10,399 bases of DNA. Source: Salinicoccus sp. UBA3372. Lineage in GTDB: Bacteria; Bacillota; Bacilli; Staphylococcales; Salinicoccaceae. Shown here piece after piece: positions 1-5,290 of the stretch. The position numbers and the translations under genes were made by a program. The stretch is taken from contig DEQG01000066.1 in NCBI GenBank assembly GCA_002360325.1, positions 61,778 through 72,176 on the forward strand, read 5' to 3'. How positions within the stretch are numbered: the stretch's first letter is position 1; every line of letters begins with the position of its first letter. A model generated the notes under the pieces. The model made no database searches and had not been told where the DNA came from. It was given only the letters and a program-made list of their open reading frames with translations.

Positions 1-341
1 ACACCAATCTTTTCAAGCGGATGGTAAACATATTTGAATTCACCATCATCCTGATCCGTATATTTTATCGTCTTCTGATAATCTTCTATTCTCTCTCTGA
101 TTGTTTCCAGTGCCTCTTTTTCTTCTGCCGGAAGTGAGTCATAACTCTTCCTGAGCTTTTCAGCCGGCACTTTGAAATTATCCAGCTTCACACCGTCAAA
201 CTTCTCGGTATAGCTTCTTAAGGCACTGTCTTTATTTTTCTTAACATCCTCTAAAGTTTTTATGACATTGCTCATACCGTCAAAACTTTGATTCTCAACA
301 TATTTTTCTTCAAATACTTTTTTAAATTCCAGAGCATCCAT
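1..341 (-). CDS. hisD: Histidinol dehydrogenase, N-terminal part (cut by left edge)
   Basis: About 113 codons of the N-terminus are present; the rest lies beyond the left edge. HisD is the zinc enzyme that oxidises L-histidinol to L-histidine in two NAD-dependent steps, the last reactions of histidine synthesis in the cytoplasm. I translated the reverse strand by hand. It begins MDALEFKKVFEEKY and contains the family pattern of small acidic helices, then LRSYTEKFDGV (around residues 42-52) and a C-terminal stretch ending HPLEKIGV, which matches the part of HisD before the conserved YVPGG loop. The zinc and catalytic residues are not in the window. The start ATG overlaps the hisG stop by one base (TAATG), so translation is probably coupled. 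It is the third gene of the leftward hisZ-hisG-hisD operon. Identity rests on remembered family pattern and on context. Confidence 0.88.
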   Translation of the reverse strand, partial: MDALEFKKVFEEKYVENQSFDGMSNVIKTLEDVKKNKDSALRSYTEKFDGVKLDNFKVPAEKLRKSYDSLPAEEKEALETIRERIEDYQKTIKYTDQDDGEFKYVYHPLEKIG

Positions 342-943
342 TAGAAAACCCCGATTTCTGTCAAAAATTTATAGATTTCATCTTCTTTTGTATAGAAGGT
401 TCTTTTATTGGCGATCAAGCGTGCATGTATATCCATGATCTTCTCATACTCGATCAGCCCGTTATCTTTCAATGTGTTTCCTGTCTGGACGATATCCACG
501 ATACCGTCAGTCAATCCGAGAAGTGGTGCGAGCTCGACAGAGCCGTTCAGATGTATCAGAGATACATCCATCTTCTTTTCCCGGAAATATTTAGATGCAA
601 CATTCGTATACTTTGTTGCGATGGTTTTCATTTCTCCCTGGTCCGGCAGACCGGCAACCGAGAAATGACAGTCCCCGAAAGGAAGTTGGGAAACATTCAG
701 TATATTGAACGCATCTTCCACAATAATATCCGAGCCGACGATGCCGATATCCGCAACACCGCTCTCGACATAGGTCGGAACGTCCGGACCTTTTGCAAAA
801 ATGAATTTCACATTATCCACCACAGTATAAAGCGAACGGGTCTCTTCTGATAATGGCTTGATATACTGTGTTAAGTTGTTATTTTGCAGATAAGCTGTAA
901 AATCTTTAAATAATCTGCCTTTGGTCAGCGCTACAGTAATCAT
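341..943 (-). CDS. hisG: ATP phosphoribosyltransferase, short-form catalytic subunit
   Basis: HisG joins ATP to PRPP to make phosphoribosyl-ATP, the committed and feedback-controlled step of histidine synthesis. At 200 residues this is the short form, which lacks the C-terminal regulatory domain and needs HisZ as a partner in a hetero-octamer. Visible motifs are the N-terminal TKGRLFKD (residues 7-14), VESGVADIGIVGSDII (59-74) and the PRPP-binding loop DIVQTGNTLKDNGL (150-163). The ATG overlaps the hisZ stop codon by four bases (ATGA) and the stop overlaps the hisD start, so all three genes are translationally coupled. It depends on the promoter upstream of hisZ. No defect is visible. Confidence 0.97.
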   Translation of the reverse strand: MITVALTKGRLFKDFTAYLQNNNLTQYIKPLSEETRSLYTVVDNVKFIFAKGPDVPTYVESGVADIGIVGSDIIVEDAFNILNVSQLPFGDCHFSVAGLPDQGEMKTIATKYTNVASKYFREKKMDVSLIHLNGSVELAPLLGLTDGIVDIVQTGNTLKDNGLIEYEKIMDIHARLIANKRTFYTKEDEIYKFLTEIGVF

Positions 944-1743
944 AGCAAACCTCCATTCGAAAGATTCACAGCAATACCGAATGCATTACTGTTGTATTCA
1001 CCGCCGCTTAAAAGCGGATAGTCATGGTTTAAAAATACTTGAAAATAAAAGCCGTTGTAATATGACTGGGGCGAACGGAATGACAGATCCAGTATGAATT
1101 TCATATTATAATCTTCCAGATAACTTCTTAAATGGTTGATGAACCCCAGCACTTCACTGTTTTCAAATTCCTTATTGATAATCTCAATCTGATCGCTCAC
1201 TTTGGCAGTCATCAAAACAGTGAGCGGGTGCTCTTCACCGAGCACCTTTCTGATTTCCGATATATTCTTTTCATATATGAGTTCTTTTATGCTGCTGTCC
1301 AGATTGTACTTCTCAATATATAAATCAAGGAGCTCATCATTGTTTACAACGATGGCTCTGTATCTGTCAGCAGTTTTACTTTTAAAAAATGATAAATGCA
1401 TATCAATGCTTTTTAAAATCTCTTCTTCACCGGGACCGTAAAGTTCGACACCTGCCTGATAAAAGGTTTCATAACCTCTGACGACCGGTCCGAAATAACC
1501 AAAGTGTCTTTGATTTAACTGGTAATTTTCATTGTAGTTTAAAAGAGAACGTGTCCAATCACTTCTGATAGACATCAATTGCTCGTTTCTTTCAAAAATG
1601 ATCGTTGAAGGATGATGCTCCTTATCCTCAATGTAAAAAGGCTCGACCATGTTCATGTCGACCAGCTGGTAGTCTTCCTGGTCCAGCAGTGCTGTGTAAT
1701 CCTGTGCTAATTTCAAACGGTTGATAATCAATGTGTTCTCCAT
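940..1743 (-). CDS. hisZ: ATP phosphoribosyltransferase regulatory subunit
   Basis: HisZ is a catalytically inactive relative of histidyl-tRNA synthetase that binds short-form HisG, activates it and carries the histidine feedback response. The 267-residue protein shows class II synthetase remnants: RSDWTRSL (residues 60-67, motif 2 region), YFGPVVRGYETFYQAGVELYG (83-103), YYNGFYFQVFL (228-238) and a degenerate motif 3, SGGEY...FGIAVNLS (246-262). HisZ in many phyla is nearer 390 residues; about 270 is what I recall for staphylococci. The start is supported by AAAGGAG seven bases upstream of the ATG. It is first in the operon and directly follows an operator-like site at 1762-1777. The neighbouring short HisG agrees with the call. 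Confidence 0.93.
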   Translation of the reverse strand: MENTLIINRLKLAQDYTALLDQEDYQLVDMNMVEPFYIEDKEHHPSTIIFERNEQLMSIRSDWTRSLLNYNENYQLNQRHFGYFGPVVRGYETFYQAGVELYGPGEEEILKSIDMHLSFFKSKTADRYRAIVVNNDELLDLYIEKYNLDSSIKELIYEKNISEIRKVLGEEHPLTVLMTAKVSDQIEIINKEFENSEVLGFINHLRSYLEDYNMKFILDLSFRSPQSYYNGFYFQVFLNHDYPLLSGGEYNSNAFGIAVNLSNGGLL

Positions 1744-1761
1744 AATAAATCTCCTTTAACA

Positions 1762-1777
1762 CTTTAGCGTAGTGAAG
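1762..1777 (-). promoter_or_regulatory. Operator-like site upstream of hisZ
   Basis: On the reverse strand this reads CTTCACTACGCTAAAG, an imperfect inverted repeat of form CTTYA-N6-TAAAG. It lies 18 bases upstream of the hisZ ATG and just before its ribosome binding site. It matches the site at 1849-1864 in 13 of 16 positions, with the last eight bases (CGCTAAAG) identical and the match continuing one more base. The two copies point at their respective genes. I infer binding by the adjacent TrpR-like protein; this is not shown experimentally here. Confidence 0.6.
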
Positions 1778-1804
1778 AATAACTGATAAATCTGATAGTA
1801 ACAA
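1776..1804 (-). promoter_or_regulatory. Candidate hisZ promoter
   Basis: On the reverse strand TTGTTA (1804-1799) and TATTCT (1781-1776) are separated by 17 bases, matching sigma-A consensus at 8 of 12 positions. The -10 would then abut and partly overlap the operator-like site, a usual repressor position. An alternative, TTGCAT (1823-1818) with TACTAT (1800-1795), also has a 17-base spacer but matches less well. Neither is strong; a promoter must lie in this region because the gene is divergent from its neighbour. Confidence 0.35.
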
Positions 1805-1848
1805 ATATGACAGCGAGATGCAAGGATTGGCAGAATAATTGTTTAACG

Positions 1849-1864
1849 CTTTAATTCGCTAAAG
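1849..1864 (+). promoter_or_regulatory. Operator-like site upstream of the TrpR-like gene
   Basis: The site CTTTAATTCGCTAAAG is an inverted repeat with perfect 5-bp arms (CTTTA and TAAAG) and a 6-base spacer. It is the partner of the hisZ site at 1762-1777. It lies 39 bases before the chosen ATG of the TrpR-like gene and directly upstream of a candidate extended -10, so a bound repressor would block the promoter. This suggests autoregulation, as is common for the TrpR family. Confidence 0.6.
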
Positions 1865-1869
1865 TAATT

Positions 1870-1878
1870 TGATAAGAT
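1870..1878 (+). promoter_or_regulatory. Candidate extended -10 of the TrpR-like gene
   Basis: TGATAAGAT fits an extended -10 (TG-n-TAAGAT; four of six hexamer bases match TATAAT). No good -35 sits 17 bases upstream (TTTAAT at 1850-1855 is weak), which is typical when an extended -10 is used. The operator-like site lies immediately upstream, overlapping that -35 position. Confidence 0.35.
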
Positions 1879-1903
1879 GATTTTATTAATGGAGGGAGTT
1901 TTT

Positions 1904-2191
1904 ATGCAAATAGATAATATTAAAGGCCGGGAGCTCGATGACTTATTTGAAGGCATATTGAAGCTTGAAAGTCTGGAAGACTGCTATCATTTCTTTGATG
2001 ATCTGTGCACAACAAATGAATTAATTGCCCTCAAACAGAGATTTCAGGTTGCCAAAATGATTAAAGAAGGCCACACATATAAAAAAGTGCAGGATAGTAC
2101 CGGCGCGTCCAGTGCGACAGTCTCCCGCGTCAAACGATGTCTGGATTATGGCAGTGACGGTTACCACAGAATCATCGACAGACTGGACTGA
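1904..2191 (+). CDS. yerC: TrpR-like (YerC/YecD family) transcriptional regulator, probable histidine operon repressor
   Basis: A 95-residue DNA-binding protein of the Trp repressor fold, close to Bacillus subtilis YerC as I remember it. Family signatures are KGRELDDLF (residues 7-15), DCYHFFDDLCTTNEL (26-40), LKQRFQVAKMI (43-53) and the helix-turn-helix TYKKVQDSTGASSATVSRVKRCLDYG (58-83). TrpR proteins dimerise and bind palindromic operators when loaded with an amino acid ligand. The reading frame is open from 1877, but ATG 1904 is chosen because GGAGGGAG lies just upstream at normal spacing; an ATG at 1877 has no such site and would add nine residues foreign to the family. It is divergent from hisZGD and shares an operator motif with it. 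I recall comparative genomics predicting this family as a histidine regulator (HisR); that could not be checked here. Confidence 0.92.
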   Translation: MQIDNIKGRELDDLFEGILKLESLEDCYHFFDDLCTTNELIALKQRFQVAKMIKEGHTYKKVQDSTGASSATVSRVKRCLDYGSDGYHRIIDRLD

Positions 2192-2274
2192 CAGCAGATT
2201 CAAAACCATATGACGTTTAACCATCTCCGTTAAAAGGTAAAGTGATATATGTATTACACGGAGGTGACCAATTT

Positions 2275-2544
2275 ATGAGTGATGTAAAAACACAAGCTGA
2301 GAAACTCGATGGATGGGAACTTGACGGTGAAAAATTGAAGAAGACTTTCAAGTTCGATAAATATCTTGAAGGCATAGCATTTGTGCAGAAACTTGGTGTA
2401 TATGCCGAAAGTCAGCAGCACCATCCGGGCATATCAATCAACCATACGAACGTTTCGGTAACATGGACGACATTTTCGAAGAAAGAATTGACCGAAAAAG
2501 ATATAGCAGGCGCAAAAGCCACAGATAATGTACTGAAAGCATAA
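2275..2544 (+). CDS. Pterin-4a-carbinolamine dehydratase-like protein
   Basis: An 89-residue protein of the PhhB/DcoH family, which dehydrates 4a-hydroxytetrahydropterin so that the pterin cofactor of aromatic amino acid hydroxylases can be recycled. It has the family layout: LDGWELDG (residues 11-18), the fold YLEGIAFVQKLGVYAE (30-45), the catalytic HHP (49-51) and ELTEKDIAGA (71-80). The later conserved Thr-His is Thr-Phe here (T66, F67), so one of the three histidines usually tied to catalysis is missing. GGAGGTGA eight bases upstream supports ATG 2275 over a GTG in the same frame at 2242. No hydroxylase gene is nearby, so the physiological role is unclear. It may be read from the yerC promoter, 83 bases after that gene, and ends just before a strong hairpin. 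Confidence 0.82.
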   Translation: MSDVKTQAEKLDGWELDGEKLKKTFKFDKYLEGIAFVQKLGVYAESQQHHPGISINHTNVSVTWTTFSKKELTEKDIAGAKATDNVLKA

Positions 2545-2546
2545 AA

Positions 2547-2588
2547 AATACAGGAGGAAACCTTGAAATCAAGGTTTCCTCCTGTATT
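2547..2588. terminator. Bidirectional intrinsic terminator
   Basis: A perfect 19-bp inverted repeat (2547-2565 with 2570-2588) around the four-base loop AAAT. The rightward transcript has ATTTTG after the stem. The leftward transcript has six T residues, four of them directly after the stem. It lies between the convergent dehydratase and M24 genes, three bases after the first and 18 bases beyond the stop of the second, so it can end both transcripts. Confidence 0.9.
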
Positions 2589-2606
2589 ATTTTGTACACG
2601 CCGATT

Positions 2607-3779
2607 TCAGCCGACTTCTTTCTCATAAATTTTACGGTCGAATGATGTCAGCAGCTCAATACCTGTTTCTGACACTAAAAACGACTCGGTAATCGATACA
2701 CCGAAGTTTTCAAACCACATGCCCGGCATCAGATGGAATATCATATTTGTCTCCAAAATCGAGTTGTCATGCTGCCGAAGACTGATTGTATGCTCTCCCC
2801 AATCCGGCGGGTAGCTCAGACCGATTGAATATCCGATTCTCGCTTCTTTTTCATAACCGTATTTTGCAATCGTTCCGGTCCAGACGTTGTTGATTTCTGC
2901 AGCGGTGAATCCTGGCTGGATATAATGCAATGTTTCTTCTATGCCTTCCATGATGACTTTTCCTACTTCAAGCACTTTCGGATCTGCTTTTCCGAGAGAC
3001 ATCGTTCTTGCCATCGGTACATTATATCTCTGGTAGCATCCTGCAATCTCTATCGTGACAATATCGCCTTCTTCATACCGTCTGTCGGTCCATGTCAAAT
3101 GCGGGCTCGCCGTCTGTTCGCCGGTCGGAATCATCGGTGCCATGGAAGGATAGTCGCCGCCGAAATCTTCACTGCCGTGCATCTGTGCACTGTAAATGGC
3201 GGCTGCCACATCATTTTCCCTTGTACCGGCTTCTATCTTGTCGTAGGCTGCGGCCATTGCCTGTTCCACAATATAGCCTGCGTTCCTCATATAGCTGATT
3301 TCCTTTTTACTTTTTATCAGCCGTACCCAGTTGACGATACCGCTGGCATCTTTCAGTTCCGCTTCCGGGAGTTCATAGAGCATTCTTTCATGACATTTGG
3401 CCGTATAATAGAATGCATCCATCTCGACCCCGATTTTGCGCTCTCCTTTCCCTTTTTCAAGAAGTACTTCCGCTACATAGTCCATCGGATGTTTGATTGT
3501 AGACTGCACATATTCATCAGGATAACTCATGACATTCTGGGAATGCATCCAGGTGGTCTGTTCTGCGCCCCTCGAATCCATCCCCCTGCCGATCCATAAG
3601 GGCTCCTTTTCATCTATAAATACGACGACCACCTGATGGACATAGAAACTCCACGCATTATATCCTGTCAGGTAGCACATATTTGACGGATTTGACACGA
3701 CCAGTACTTCAATTCCATACTGCATCATGCTTTGTTTGGTTTTATTCAGCCTTTTCTTATACTCTTTTTTGGAGAACAT
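2607..3779 (-). CDS. M24 family hydrolase without metal ligands, ectoine hydrolase (DoeA/EutD)-like
   Basis: A 390-residue creatinase-fold protein. The N-terminal creatinase-type domain covers about residues 1-150, with SNPSNMCYLTGYNAW (29-43). The pita-bread M24 domain covers about 155-385. Aminopeptidases of this fold bind two metals through five ligands; here the usual Asp-Asp-His-Glu positions read as Glu244, Pro/Met near 255-256, Ser near 318 and Met near 351, and only the final Glu365 (ITESF) remains. That pattern, with IGYSIGLSYPPDWGE (315-329), resembles ectoine hydrolases DoeA/EutD, which open the ectoine ring to N-acetyl-diaminobutyrate. None of the later ectoine-degradation genes (deacetylase, transaminase, dehydrogenase) is in the window, so the substrate may differ. 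GGAGA six bases upstream fixes the ATG. It follows the PLP enzyme gene by 21 bases, presumably in one operon, and ends at a strong terminator. Confidence 0.78.
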   Translation of the reverse strand: MFSKKEYKKRLNKTKQSMMQYGIEVLVVSNPSNMCYLTGYNAWSFYVHQVVVVFIDEKEPLWIGRGMDSRGAEQTTWMHSQNVMSYPDEYVQSTIKHPMDYVAEVLLEKGKGERKIGVEMDAFYYTAKCHERMLYELPEAELKDASGIVNWVRLIKSKKEISYMRNAGYIVEQAMAAAYDKIEAGTRENDVAAAIYSAQMHGSEDFGGDYPSMAPMIPTGEQTASPHLTWTDRRYEEGDIVTIEIAGCYQRYNVPMARTMSLGKADPKVLEVGKVIMEGIEETLHYIQPGFTAAEINNVWTGTIAKYGYEKEARIGYSIGLSYPPDWGEHTISLRQHDNSILETNMIFHLMPGMWFENFGVSITESFLVSETGIELLTSFDRKIYEKEVG

Positions 3780-3800
3780 CGCATGTCTCCTCTCTCTGAT

Positions 3801-4988
3801 TTATTTTTCGAGAATACTGAGAGCATTGTCCAAATCGTCTTTTAAATCATCAAAATCTTCAATACCGGCAGAGTAGCGTACCAGACTCGACGGGATTCCA
3901 AGATTCACCAGTTCCTCCTCTGTGGATTCAACGTGGCTTGTCGTGTTTGCCGGACCGACGGTCGTTTCCACAGCACCCAGGTTCGCAGCCCTGTTCGCAT
4001 ATTTCAGGCGGGGCAGTACCTTTCTGACTGCATCCATACCGCCTTTCAGTGAAAAGCTGAAAATACCGCCGTAACCTTTCATCTGTTCCGTTGCGATGTC
4101 ATGATTCGGATGGTTTCTCATTCCCGGGTAGAACAAATCTGAAATTGCCGGATGTGTCTCCAAGTACTCCACGAGCTTCTCCGCGTTTTCAGTCTGTTTT
4201 CTAACCCTCAAGTCAAGCGTCTTCAAACCTCTCAACAATAAATATGCCGCATGCGGATCCAAAGTCGCACCGTTGATTTCACGGTAATGGTGCACTTCAC
4301 CAACAAGTTTCGCCCCGCCGCATAAGACACCGCCGAGTGCATCCGCATGTCCGCCTAAAAACTTGGTCGCACTGTGAATGACCAAATCTGCCCCAAGTTC
4401 CAGCGGACTTTGGAGAATGGGTGTTGCGAAAGTATTGTCCACGACAACGATTGCGCCCGCCTCATGTGCAACTTTTGCAATTCTTTTAATATCAATGATT
4501 TTCACCGTCGGATTCGTCGGTGACTCCAGGTGAACCAGCTTACATCCTTTTCTTATCTCTTCTTCCAGCGCCTCATGGTCATCCGTATCACACAGTACAG
4601 CCTCAATATTCATATGCGGCAGAAAATCACTGAAGACCCTGTTCGTGCCGCCGTATGAATCCTTGATGCTCACCACACGTTCGCCGGGCTTTAAAAATGT
4701 GTAAAACGTATTGCTGATGGCAGCCATTCCTGTCGCAAAACTCGTTGCTGCTTCTGCACCTTCCAGCTGTCTGACCTTATCCTCAAAAGAGGCGACGGTC
4801 GGATTCGTATTCCTTGAATAGATATGTCCTGCTGCTTCTCCTGTGGCAACATCATACCAGTGTGAAAGATCTGTGTAGTCATAGGATACACTGTTTACCA
4901 CCGGCACCTGCGTTGCGCCATGTGCTCTGTAATCCTTTTCTCCTGCCCATACTGCTGCGGTTGCGCGATTTACTTTTCTTGTCATCAT
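3801..4988 (-). CDS. PLP-dependent Cys/Met metabolism enzyme (cystathionine gamma-synthase/gamma-lyase family)
   Basis: A 395-residue fold-type I PLP enzyme of the trans-sulfuration family, whose members add, remove or exchange groups at the gamma carbon of homoserine, homocysteine, cystathionine or methionine derivatives. Visible elements are YSRNTNPT (residues 57-64, phosphate binding from the partner subunit), SFATGMAAI (83-91), YGGT (112-115), VVVDNTFATP (181-190, Asp184 to the pyridine nitrogen), SATKFLGGH (206-214, Lys209 forming the Schiff base) and VRYSAGIED (370-378, Arg371 for the substrate carboxylate). Sequence alone does not decide among synthase, lyase and sulfhydrylase. AAAGGGAAGTGA supports the first of two adjacent ATGs. 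It is first in a leftward operon with the M24 hydrolase, under a cre site, which favours a catabolic role over methionine synthesis. No S-box or T-box leader is apparent. Confidence 0.9.
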   Translation of the reverse strand: MMTRKVNRATAAVWAGEKDYRAHGATQVPVVNSVSYDYTDLSHWYDVATGEAAGHIYSRNTNPTVASFEDKVRQLEGAEAATSFATGMAAISNTFYTFLKPGERVVSIKDSYGGTNRVFSDFLPHMNIEAVLCDTDDHEALEEEIRKGCKLVHLESPTNPTVKIIDIKRIAKVAHEAGAIVVVDNTFATPILQSPLELGADLVIHSATKFLGGHADALGGVLCGGAKLVGEVHHYREINGATLDPHAAYLLLRGLKTLDLRVRKQTENAEKLVEYLETHPAISDLFYPGMRNHPNHDIATEQMKGYGGIFSFSLKGGMDAVRKVLPRLKYANRAANLGAVETTVGPANTTSHVESTEEELVNLGIPSSLVRYSAGIEDFDDLKDDLDNALSILEK

Positions 4989-5007
4989 CTCACTTCCCTT
5001 TCAATAT

Positions 5008-5021
5008 TGTAAACGCTTACA
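5008..5021 (-). promoter_or_regulatory. Catabolite responsive element (CcpA-binding cre site)
   Basis: The sequence TGTAAGCGTTTACA on the reverse strand matches the cre consensus TGWAANCGNTNWCA at every position; the forward strand also fits. It ends 20 bases before the ATG of the PLP enzyme gene and just downstream of the candidate promoter, roughly +7 to +20, where CcpA normally represses. This implies that the PLP/M24 operon is shut down when a preferred sugar is present. It is about 270 bases from fbp and less likely to act on that gene. Confidence 0.8.
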
Positions 5022-5034
5022 TAAATAAGGTGAT

Positions 5035-5063
5035 ATTATCGTTCGTGTTGGAGAAAAGGGTAA
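5035..5063 (-). promoter_or_regulatory. Candidate promoter of the PLP enzyme/M24 operon
   Basis: On the reverse strand TTACCC (5063-5058) and GATAAT (5040-5035) are separated by 17 bases. The -10 matches consensus at five of six bases and the -35 at three of six. The predicted transcription start falls just upstream of the cre site, which supports the assignment. Confidence 0.45.
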
Positions 5064-5102
5064 TAAGTCCCTTTATCCTACTATACCATCTAAAGTGTAT
5101 TT

Positions 5103-5137
5103 ATAAAATAAAAGCATATTTATCCCTTTTATTTTAT
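5103..5137. repeat. AT-rich 12-bp perfect inverted repeat
   Basis: ATAAAATAAAAG (5103-5114) and CTTTTATTTTAT (5126-5137) are exact reverse complements around an 11-base loop. With only one G-C pair the RNA hairpin would be weak, so a terminator is unlikely. It lies upstream of both divergent promoters and could be a protein site or simply bendable AT-rich DNA. Confidence 0.5.
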
Positions 5138-5181
5138 CGGCTGAAACCTATATACCCATTGGGGCCAACAGTCATTGTCAT

Positions 5182-5210
5182 CCGACACTCAGCGTGTGAA
5201 AATGTATAAT
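5182..5210 (+). promoter_or_regulatory. fbp: Candidate fbp promoter P1
   Basis: CCGACA (5182-5187), 17 bases, then a perfect TATAAT (5205-5210): 10 of 12 consensus bases. A transcript from here would have a leader of about 75 bases before the chosen fbp ATG. Confidence 0.55.
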
Positions 5211-5254
5211 GATGAATTTTATGGTGAATGGGTTATACTCAGACGAAAATCTAG

Positions 5255-5260
5255 TATAAT
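5255..5260 (+). promoter_or_regulatory. fbp: Candidate -10 of fbp promoter P2
   Basis: A second perfect TATAAT lies 50 bases after the first. No good -35 is visible at 16-18 bases upstream (GTTATA or TTATAC). A transcript would start near 5267, which supports ATG 5291 as the start rather than the in-frame ATG at 5276, since the latter would have almost no leader. Confidence 0.45.
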
Positions 5261-5290
5261 AGTATGTAACATTAAATGGGAGTGTCTATT

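Larger units (their letters stand above)
4989..5290. other. Divergent intergenic region between the PLP enzyme gene and fbp
   Basis: Some 302 bases without a gene. It holds a cre site and candidate promoter for the leftward operon, an AT-rich 12-bp inverted repeat, and two promoter candidates for fbp, each listed separately. A reading frame of 131 codons crosses it from inside the PLP gene but has no ribosome binding site and no recognisable protein. I see no riboswitch or tRNA-like fold. Confidence 0.7.

Noticed and set aside
341..943. Possible frameshift or truncation of HisG because it is only 200 residues
   Set aside because: The short form is normal in organisms that have HisZ, and hisZ is directly upstream.
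1744..1903. T-box or histidine leader attenuator before hisZ
   Set aside because: The gap is only 160 bases and shows no specifier-type stem, no T-box core and no terminator/antiterminator pair or His-rich leader peptide; operator-like sites explain the control better.
2216..2234. TTTAAC / GTTAAA inverted repeat between the TrpR-like gene and the dehydratase gene
   Set aside because: Six A-T-rich base pairs with a seven-base loop and no T-tract; too weak for a terminator and unlike the his operator sites.
2925..3599. Open frame of 224 codons on the forward strand inside the M24 gene
   Set aside because: The Cys/His/Phe-rich composition is typical of an antisense shadow, and the reverse-strand M24 protein explains the region fully.
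4814..5209. 131-codon forward frame running from inside the PLP gene into the intergenic region
   Set aside because: It is mostly antisense to the PLP gene, lacks a ribosome binding site, and its product resembles nothing known.
5022..5230. SAM (S-box) riboswitch before the PLP enzyme gene
   Set aside because: Considered because the family includes methionine enzymes, but no S-box core and no terminator hairpin with a T-tract is seen on the reverse strand; the 12-bp repeat is too AT-rich.
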